Source of the DNA: a virus
IMG/VR virus record: IMGVR_UViG_3300030117_005432
Span: 1-43,970 of that record
Strand: one strand, 5' to 3'
DNA: 43,970 bases
The translations under genes and the position numbers were made by a program. Below are positions 38,678 to 43,970 of the stretch, in pieces (the stretch's first letter is position 1; every line of letters begins with the position of its first letter). Below the pieces are notes generated by a model. It worked only from the letters and a program-made list of their open reading frames with translations, was not told where the DNA came from and ran no database searches.

Positions 38678-38788
38678 TTACACAGCTGCAACTAAATCTT
38701 CATCACATCCGCATAGATTTTCTGTTGTACACTCACATGGATCGCAAGTGCAGTTTGAACATTCACAACATTTATCGTTTTCTTCCAT
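38678..38788 (-). CDS. 36-residue Cys-rich metallothionein-like peptide
   Basis: ATG at 38788, TAA at 38680-38678. Nine cysteines in residues 7-28: KCCECSNCTCDPCECTTENL, then CGCDEDLVAAV. The CxCxxC and CxxCxC spacing is of the metallothionein type, so it may bind zinc, copper or iron. It lies between the nucleotidyltransferase gene and the nuclease/iscU run. The ribosome site is modest (AAGGAC at -10). Confidence 0.6.
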   Translation of the reverse strand: MEENDKCCECSNCTCDPCECTTENLCGCDEDLVAAV

Positions 38789-38789
38789 C

Positions 38790-39800
38790 TTAGTCCTTCT
38801 TCTTATTCATCGCTCGTCTTCGTTCAACATCTTGTTTTCGTTTATCCTTAACAAGACGTTTTGCAAATCTTGCGATTACCTTTGATTTCTTTTTTACAAT
38901 ATCAGAAATCTTACCACGTTCTGCATAAGAGAGTTCTGAACGAGATTTCTTTTTCAGTTTTGGAAAAAACCTTTTGACAATCATATTGATTGCTGCTTTT
39001 CTTGCACGACTATCGAGTTTACCTTTTGTAGCGGCTTTCTTCAATGCAATCTGTCTTTTACGAATGAAACCAGGCTTTCTTGCTTGCAACTTCATCCTCA
39101 ATGCCATCTTTCTTCGTTGTGCAGGAGTAAGTGCTTCATAAAGTTCTAAATCAAAATCTTCATATTCATCCATCTCTTCTTTTACACCACTCACACCCAT
39201 ACCCTTTGCAACTGCATCGTAGAGTTTCTTGCAATCTTTTTCTGATACACTTGCAGGAATTCCCATCTTGAAAACATCGTAGTTTCCATCTGCAACTGCC
39301 GCTCTCATCTTGGATGCAGACATTCCTTCTACACCTTCAGCATCTGGATCTCTTTCTCCAGCAGAAACCACTTTGATTTCGTCAAACTGATAAAATCCGT
39401 GTTTGACATCTTCACCATTGTATCGGTTCAGGAGAGTATTAAAATCTGCAACTCTGTCACTTCCAACCACCATAACAACTCTTGAATATTTTTTCATGTC
39501 ATGTAACTGAACAAGTGCTTCAAGTGCATTTCGTGCTTTTGACTTAATCATTGCAGAACGATGTTTTGGAAACATAAGTTTCATAAACATCATCTTTTGA
39601 TCATGACTCAAAGGGTTTTTCTTTTTATCTTGTGAATGACTCATGAATACATAGTAATCACCTCTTTGTTTAGAGGCGGTATTCATCAACACTTTGAGAA
39701 GTTTTTCATGGCCGGTTGTTGGGGGGTTGAACCTGCCAAACGTGAATACCGCCGTTCCTCCCTTTTGTTCTTTTAAAAATTGATCGTAAGTTTTACTCAT
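38790..39800 (-). CDS. Nucleotidyltransferase (cytidylyltransferase-like) fused to a basic C-terminal domain, with leader
   Basis: 336 residues from the ATG at 39800 (ATGA overlap). After MSKTYDQFLKE, a leader very like T4 MKTYQEFIAE, comes VFTFGRFNPPTTGHEKLL with the G-x-F-x-P-x3-GH nucleotide-binding motif and GMSASKMRAAV. The fold includes NMN adenylyltransferases and phosphopantetheine adenylyltransferases. From ~223 it is very basic (ALTPAQRRKMALRMKLQARK). The linker ELYE|A (E222) fits a gp21-type cut, so it may be split into enzyme and DNA-binding tail. Confidence 0.82.
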   Translation of the reverse strand: MSKTYDQFLKEQKGGTAVFTFGRFNPPTTGHEKLLKVLMNTASKQRGDYYVFMSHSQDKKKNPLSHDQKMMFMKLMFPKHRSAMIKSKARNALEALVQLHDMKKYSRVVMVVGSDRVADFNTLLNRYNGEDVKHGFYQFDEIKVVSAGERDPDAEGVEGMSASKMRAAVADGNYDVFKMGIPASVSEKDCKKLYDAVAKGMGVSGVKEEMDEYEDFDLELYEALTPAQRRKMALRMKLQARKPGFIRKRQIALKKAATKGKLDSRARKAAINMIVKRFFPKLKKKSRSELSYAERGKISDIVKKKSKVIARFAKRLVKDKRKQDVERRRAMNKKKD

Positions 39801-41020
39801 TTTGTCCAATTCTTTGCAGCATTAAAGTTTGCTCTTGAAAACTCAAGGCGGTCAACCAGTTTGACAGCATCACCCATTCGGTCAATTGCAACAAAACCCT
39901 CTGGTGCAGTCACACGATATCCATTGTCTGTGCGTATGAAAGTATCCATTGCACCTCTTGCTTTTTCAAGTTTGCGTATCACCATATTCTTGGCGTCCAC
40001 CAACAAGTTCTGCATATCAAAGATGTTCTTGAAATTGACTCTGTTCTTAGTGATGTAAGAAATCAACTCGTTCTTGTTTTTTGTTTTGATCTCTCTGTTC
40101 TTTTCTGTCTTTATCTTATCAATGTCTTTCTGCAACTTAGCATTGATATACTTTATCATCTCTCCTGTGTGTTTCGTTGTGTTTGAAATCTTCTGTCCTT
40201 CTCTGACCTTGACGTTGTTGAATGTTTTTACCAAGATGAGAAGATTGTTATCATTCATCAGTTCATTCATAAATGATGATTTCAGTTCACGAAACTTTTT
40301 ACCAGCAGAGGATAGAACCTTTGTGATTGATGCAGTTTCCGCTTTGTTAAAATTCACTGTTCCAGAAGTGTCTCTGTAATCTGCATCTGTAAAATATACA
40401 TCGTCCGTTTTTCTCAACCCACTTATATTCGCACCGAAAGTGGCACGCATATCTTCAAGTTTTTCTCCTGAGTAAGTGGTATGCCAGACAATACCCATTT
40501 TCGCTTTTTTAATCTTACTAGAACTTTCTTTTGGAACTGCGTATACGATTGTGTTGGGCTGGAAGGTGAGATACGATTTACCATCTATTGTCTCCGTTGA
40601 CAAATCATCTTGTGTGAATAACATATCACCTTGGAGAACATCTTTAATTCCTAACTTTGGTAGATACTTGAGTGCAGCTTTGAGTTTTGAATTAAGACCT
40701 GGCGATGAATGATTTGCATCAATGTCTGCATTTGTATAGTTGACTTTTGGATTCTTATTAAAAACTCCCTTGGTTCCTACAAAAAATCTTTTGTTCTCTG
40801 GATTAATTCCTGCAAAAATAGCAGGAGCTCCATCCCATTTGACAGTCACGTTTACACTTGACTTTGTACTTCCTGCAAGCATATCCCTCAAAGATTGAAG
40901 GAAATTGATTGCTGCCCGTGTTCCGTTGACTCCGTTATTCAACACCTCATCTTCAAGGTGCTCTAAATGTAAGTTCTTGCCCTCTGCGCCTTCAGCAAGA
41001 TACTCTGCGAATGTAATCAT
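39797..41020 (-). CDS. Ligase-like KxDG nucleotidyltransferase with capsid-targeting-like leader
   Basis: 407 residues. Leader MITFAEYLAE|G. Body VNVTVKWDGAPAIFAGINPE has K61-W-D-G like the adenylation motif of DNA/RNA ligases (K-x-D-G). Further parts (RFFVGTKGVFNKNP, IKDVLQGDMLFTQDDL, TIVYAVPKESS) fit motif III-V positions loosely. Related marine phage proteins carry no named function. A TATAAATA box lies upstream (41064-41071). Confidence 0.75.
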   Translation of the reverse strand: MITFAEYLAEGAEGKNLHLEHLEDEVLNNGVNGTRAAINFLQSLRDMLAGSTKSSVNVTVKWDGAPAIFAGINPENKRFFVGTKGVFNKNPKVNYTNADIDANHSSPGLNSKLKAALKYLPKLGIKDVLQGDMLFTQDDLSTETIDGKSYLTFQPNTIVYAVPKESSSKIKKAKMGIVWHTTYSGEKLEDMRATFGANISGLRKTDDVYFTDADYRDTSGTVNFNKAETASITKVLSSAGKKFRELKSSFMNELMNDNNLLILVKTFNNVKVREGQKISNTTKHTGEMIKYINAKLQKDIDKIKTEKNREIKTKNKNELISYITKNRVNFKNIFDMQNLLVDAKNMVIRKLEKARGAMDTFIRTDNGYRVTAPEGFVAIDRMGDAVKLVDRLEFSRANFNAAKNWTK

Positions 41021-41063
41021 TCTTCTAATTTTTATTTTTTGTAGGTAGGGATAACGATATAAT

Positions 41064-41071
41064 TATTTATA
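41064..41071 (-). promoter_or_regulatory. T4-late-like promoter box upstream of the ligase-like gene
   Basis: Minus strand TATAAATA, exact T4 late consensus, 44-51 bases before the ATG at 41020. Spacing suits a short leader. Confidence 0.45.
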
Positions 41072-41074
41072 AGA

Positions 41075-41410
41075 TTACGAAACCTTGGGTCCGTCATCTT
41101 CACCATTCTCTTCTATATCTTTGACAACTTGCATCAGAGCATATGCGAATTCATCTTTATTTGAATAGACAAACCCATGTGGTGCATCTGTAGTATGAAA
41201 GGTAGCGAGATTTCCAAAATGGTCTTCAACCACAAAATGGATTTCATTGCCTCTTGTATGCATCGGTTCTGTAATACCAATGCAATGTAGATGCACACCC
41301 AACTCTGGGTGTGCGTAGTATCCACCTAATTTAATATCAAGTGCGTTCTTTTCATCACGGAAGTCCGCTAGATTGACAACTTTTTTAGGATCTCCACTCT
41401 TTTTGCTCAT
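41075..41410 (-). CDS. Conserved marine phage protein, unknown
   Basis: 111 residues. Beta-rich: KLGGYYAHPELGVHLHCIGI, GNEIHFVVEDHFGNLATFHT, then an acidic helical tail. Possibly a small metal or nucleotide-binding domain because of several His, but no family recognised. Overlaps the bS21 end by 26 bp. Confidence 0.75.
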   Translation of the reverse strand: MSKKSGDPKKVVNLADFRDEKNALDIKLGGYYAHPELGVHLHCIGITEPMHTRGNEIHFVVEDHFGNLATFHTTDAPHGFVYSNKDEFAYALMQVVKDIEENGEDDGPKVS

Positions 41411-41615
41411 TCTCTATTTGCCTAATCAATTTAATTTCATCTTTCATTCGTTGTCTTTGTGCAGCTTCTCGTTTGAGTTTCTTTTTGAGAGAGGGTTTTA
41501 CATAGTGAGATTTATCATTCACTGTCTTGATTATACCTTCATTCAAAACTGCGGATTTGAAACGAGACAAGGCTCGGTTAATGTTCTCGTTTGGTTTTAC
41601 ACGTATAGATATCAT
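41385..41615 (-). CDS. rpsU: Ribosomal protein bS21
   Basis: 76 residues. ISIRVKPNENINRALSRFKS, then GIIKTVNDKSHYVKPSLKKK and the Arg/Lys-rich helical C-terminus are those of bS21, the last small-subunit protein near the mRNA exit. In some phages it may exchange with host S21 to bias initiation. It follows a strong sigma70 promoter and has AAGGAG at the ATG. Confidence 0.88.
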   Translation of the reverse strand: MISIRVKPNENINRALSRFKSAVLNEGIIKTVNDKSHYVKPSLKKKLKREAAQRQRMKDEIKLIRQIENEQKEWRS

Positions 41616-41660
41616 AACGACTCCTTAGAGGTTTATTTTATTTTAATAATTTATAAGACC

Positions 41661-41689
41661 AGTATATCAAGACAGTGACGATATGTCAA
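41661..41689 (-). promoter_or_regulatory. Sigma70 promoter for bS21
   Basis: Minus strand TTGACA (41689-41684), 17-bp spacer, TATACT (41666-41661). A TATAAATT box just downstream (41656-41649) resembles the T4 late box by 7 of 8 bases. Confidence 0.72.
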
Positions 41690-41755
41690 GTCATTAAATC
41701 GGAAACAATAAAAACAAACAAAAAACAACCATACTGTAGGATAACATTAATTCTT

Positions 41756-42115
41756 TCATGCTAATCCCCATCTATTTCCCCTCATAATGTTTCTCTCTCT
41801 TTGTTCTAAGTCGAACCTATCTTTTGATTGAGAAAGATAATCATGAACAGATGAAAATGTAACATCCATTTTGAAAGAGTCAAACGTCAATGCGTTTTTT
41901 ATTCTTGAGAATAAGGAAGATTTTTCCCTTCTTGATTTATAATTATGAAATGCTTGTTCAGCATCACATAAGTTACGATACTCTGCTCGTAACCAAGGTT
42001 CAAGTTCTGCATCGTAATCTCTCACTTGCACATAAAAAGATTTTTCATTTAGAGCATGGGAGTGTTGGATTGACACTCTGTTCCTTTCTTTTTTTAGAGA
42101 TTTAAGAAGGGACAC
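41756..42115 (-). CDS. Small phage protein, unknown, GTG start
   Basis: 119 residues from a GTG at 42115 (AAAGGGA adjacent). Product MSLLKSLKKERNRVSIQHSH, then EKSFYVQVRDYDAELEPWLR, AEYRNLCDAEQAF; helical and charged. The GTG lies in the stem of a strong hairpin. No family known. Confidence 0.6.
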   Translation of the reverse strand: MSLLKSLKKERNRVSIQHSHALNEKSFYVQVRDYDAELEPWLRAEYRNLCDAEQAFHNYKSRREKSSLFSRIKNALTFDSFKMDVTFSSVHDYLSQSKDRFDLEQRERNIMRGNRWGLA

Positions 42116-42132
42116 TCCCTTTTCGTGTCCCT
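42108..42132 (-). terminator. Hairpin after the ammonium transporter gene, over the next start
   Basis: AGGGACAC (42108-42115) pairs with GTGTCCCT (42125-42132), 8 bp with a 9-base loop. It ends 8 bases past the amt stop. On the minus strand it is followed by TCTTAAATC, not a T-run. It could terminate amt mRNA or hide the GTG start of the following gene. Confidence 0.45.
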
Positions 42133-42139
42133 CCTATTT

Positions 42140-43366
42140 TTAAGCGGGAACCACCTCCGCTTTTGGTTTTACGTAACCCCTGACCATTTTGATTTCGTCT
42201 TGAGTTACAAATTCACCATGACCAATAGTATATGCGGCATGACCAAACTCTGCAAGGTCAATACCTTGTGTTTCTTCTTCAACTGAAACTCGCAACCCCA
42301 TTACCATTTTTATGATAAACCAAACTATCAAACTGGAAGCAAATACAAACCCCCCGATAATTCCTATACCATAAAGTTGAGTAACTATGGATGCATCCTC
42401 TTTGAAGATACCTACTGCCAGTGTTCCCCAAATTCCAGCGACAAGATGGACTGATAGAGCTCCAACTGGATCATCAATCTTTACTTTATCAAAAAGTGGA
42501 ATTGCAAGGACTGCTAGACCAGAACCAATTACTCCAATAAGAATTGACAACGCTATTGTTGGATAATCTGGACCTGCTGTAATTGACACAAGTCCTGCAA
42601 GTGCTCCGTTTAACACTAACGTTAGGTCTACTCTTTTATATAGTAATTGTGTGATAATCATGGCAGTTACCGCTCCTGCAGCCGCAGCCATGTTTGTGTT
42701 CAAGATTACACTTGCGATTGCATTGACATCATCTTTGGTTCCCATTGCAAGTTGTGACCCACCATTGAATCCAAACCAACCAAACCAAAGTATGAAAGTT
42801 CCCAAAGTTGCAAGTGGTAAATTTGAAGGTGCAATAAGATTTACTTTTCCATCTTCAGAATACTTACCTGTTCTTGCACCTAAGAGTATGACTCCTGCAA
42901 GTGCTGCCCATCCTCCAACGGAATGAACAATTGTTGAACCAGCAAAATCAGAGAATCCCATCTCAGATAGAAATCCTCCACCCCAAGTCCATGCACCTTG
43001 TAATGGATATATCACACTAGCAAGCACAAGGACGAAAACCATGAATGACCAAAATTTCATTCGTTCGGCAATTGTTCCCGAAATAATACTTGCAGCTGTT
43101 GCGACAAATACTACTTGGAAAAAGAAATCTGACATACCAGAATGATCTCCGTCTGAGATACTTCCATACATCAGTTGATAACCTACTACAAAGAAGGCTA
43201 GACAGGATAAGGAATACAAACAAATATTCTTTGTCAGAATAGCAGTTGTATTTTTTGTTCTTACCATTCCTGCTTCTAACATTGAAAAGCCTGCCGCCAT
43301 CAACATCACCAGCACACCGCTGAAAAGAAGTAGAAAGGTGTTCAAAATATACTGAATATCATTCAT
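42140..43366 (-). CDS. amt: Ammonium transporter AmtB-type
   Basis: 408 residues with about eleven membrane helices. Amt signatures: FAGSTIVHSVGGWAALAGVI, FGWFGFNGGSQL and VGALSVHLVAGIWGTLAVGI. H148 and H307 correspond to the twin histidines of the conducting pore. The C-terminal GIDLAEFGHAAY is the conserved cytoplasmic tail that binds GlnK. It would raise ammonium uptake in the infected cell. No glnK is nearby. Its ribosome site AAAGGAGA can be masked by an upstream inverted repeat. Confidence 0.93.
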   Translation of the reverse strand: MNDIQYILNTFLLLFSGVLVMLMAAGFSMLEAGMVRTKNTTAILTKNICLYSLSCLAFFVVGYQLMYGSISDGDHSGMSDFFFQVVFVATAASIISGTIAERMKFWSFMVFVLVLASVIYPLQGAWTWGGGFLSEMGFSDFAGSTIVHSVGGWAALAGVILLGARTGKYSEDGKVNLIAPSNLPLATLGTFILWFGWFGFNGGSQLAMGTKDDVNAIASVILNTNMAAAAGAVTAMIITQLLYKRVDLTLVLNGALAGLVSITAGPDYPTIALSILIGVIGSGLAVLAIPLFDKVKIDDPVGALSVHLVAGIWGTLAVGIFKEDASIVTQLYGIGIIGGFVFASSLIVWFIIKMVMGLRVSVEEETQGIDLAEFGHAAYTIGHGEFVTQDEIKMVRGYVKPKAEVVPA

Positions 43367-43368
43367 AA

Positions 43369-43438
43369 CATCTCCTTTCAGATGTATATATTTTAATCAA
43401 ATTTTGACATATTTTTTAATCACAAATGAAAGGAGATG
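43369..43438 (-). promoter_or_regulatory. Inverted repeat able to sequester the amt ribosome binding site
   Basis: CATCTCCTTTCA (43438-43427 in the leader) and TGAAAGGAGATG (43380-43369) are perfect 12-bp complements 46 bases apart. The second copy contains the Shine-Dalgarno site and ends two bases before the amt ATG. Pairing would hide the site. Confidence 0.6.
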
Positions 43439-43439
43439 A

Positions 43440-43922
43440 TTAAAATTTAGACACAAACTTTGCAATATGTTGAGCAAAAGGAAGGAATAAAACTGCCATG
43501 AAAAGATTCACACCAGTATGAACCATTGCGATATGTTTTGTGATACCTGTTGGCATTCCATCTGAAACGAGAAGTCCTGCAATCCATATCGTTCCAGTAG
43601 TTCCAATGTTAGCACCAAGGACTGCACCAATCGCAGCTGGTAAAGGTAATGCACCACCAGCAACCAGACCAATGATTGCAGTTGTTGATAGTGATGAAGA
43701 TTGCCAAAGAAGAGTCATAATGATTCCACCGAAAAACATATAGATTGGATTTCCAAGAAACCACTGAAGATGGTCAATATTTCCCATCGCTTTCATACCA
43801 CCTGAGAACATCTTTAGACCAATGTAAAAAACAACCAAACCAATGAGTGTCTGAATAACAGGATTTGACAGTTCCATTTTTTGGACCCTTTTTATGAGTT
43901 TTGCTTTCTTTGATACTTTCAT
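43440..43922 (-). CDS. Half-length Na+/phosphate cotransporter (NptA/PNaS-like)
   Basis: 160 residues from the ATG at 43922. It has one copy of the family repeat: GGIIMTLLWQSSSLSTTAII (QSSS at 74-77) and GAVLGANIGTTGTIWIAGLL. Full-length members have two such repeats in opposite topology (~300 aa or more). Here a single repeat with ~5 hydrophobic helices ends cleanly at 43440. It may act as a dimer, or be a remnant. The segment upstream of 43922 lies at the window edge, so a missing first half beyond it cannot be ruled out fully, though the start codon looks normal. Confidence 0.8.
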   Translation of the reverse strand: MKVSKKAKLIKRVQKMELSNPVIQTLIGLVVFYIGLKMFSGGMKAMGNIDHLQWFLGNPIYMFFGGIIMTLLWQSSSLSTTAIIGLVAGGALPLPAAIGAVLGANIGTTGTIWIAGLLVSDGMPTGITKHIAMVHTGVNLFMAVLFLPFAQHIAKFVSKF

Positions 43923-43970
43923 GCAAGTATATATTATTTTCTAAAGTTACATTGTTAGACAAATGTTAAA

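Noticed and set aside
1-43970. CRISPR arrays, insertion sequences, integrase or attachment sites
   Set aside because: I saw no regularly spaced repeats, transposase or integrase motifs in any frame examined.

Overview
This window looks like part of the genome of a marine T4-like myovirus. The evidence is a set of recognisable T4-type genes: gp5, gp27-, gp48-, gp53-, gp4-, gp26- and gp29-like tail genes, and gp32, gp59, gp33 and gp61. They sit beside genes typical of ocean phages: phoH, class II nrdJ, iscU, an ammonium transporter, ribosomal protein bS21 and a SleB-type lysin. DNA is AT-rich. A circularly permuted two-piece tmRNA and the absence of photosynthesis genes suggest an alphaproteobacterial (SAR11-like) host. 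Some marine cyanobacteria also have two-piece tmRNA, so the host is an inference.

Layout. 1-4989 (minus): baseplate hub, wedge and tube-cap genes. 4988-9467 (plus): head completion nuclease, an unknown protein, a tube-like protein, a gp26-like gene with a probable -1 frameshift, and the tape measure. The two strands meet head to head at one CATG and tail to tail with zero spacing at 9467/9468. 9468-25048 (minus): replication and metabolism: gp32-gp59-gp33, a membrane protein, the permuted tmRNA, a RecB-like nuclease, a Rieske-less oxygenase homologue, PhoH, zinc ribbons, the SleB lysin, a glycosyltransferase, a RuvC-like resolvase, NrdJ and primase. 25060-28902: tail fibre and structural proteins. 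28930-41020: a 1193-residue modular protein, then a tightly overlapped run of small genes. 41075-43922: bS21 and transport genes (Amt, half-length Na/Pi transporter).

The most interesting observations are these. (1) A permuted tmRNA at 11690-12035 has a perfect 7-bp acceptor stem with the G3-U70 alanine identity pair and a readable degradation tag ending YAIAA. Its intervening spacer is almost wholly filled by a 28-codon membrane microprotein ORF. (2) About fourteen proteins, most of them between 32.5 and 41 kb, start with a leader resembling M-K-x-F-[KR]-[ED]-[FY]-[IL]-x-E. It resembles the T4 capsid-targeting sequence that gp21 cleaves, so these may be packaged and injected. They include a HAD phosphatase, a 2H phosphoesterase, a nucleotidyltransferase and a ligase-like KxDG protein. 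The 1193-residue protein carries many similar L/I-x-E sites and may be a processed polyprotein. (3) A U UUU UUC slippery site lies at the end of the gp26-like gene. (4) A 12-bp inverted repeat can mask the ribosome binding site of the ammonium transporter gene.

Expression signals. Five near-consensus sigma70 promoters (TTGACA-like, 16-17 bp, TATAAT/TATACT) precede gp33, the small secreted gene at 16130, the gene at 19314, primase and bS21. T4-late-like TATAAATA boxes lie upstream of 41020 and 32624. Most minus-strand genes overlap by ATGA or TAATG, implying coupled translation in long operons.
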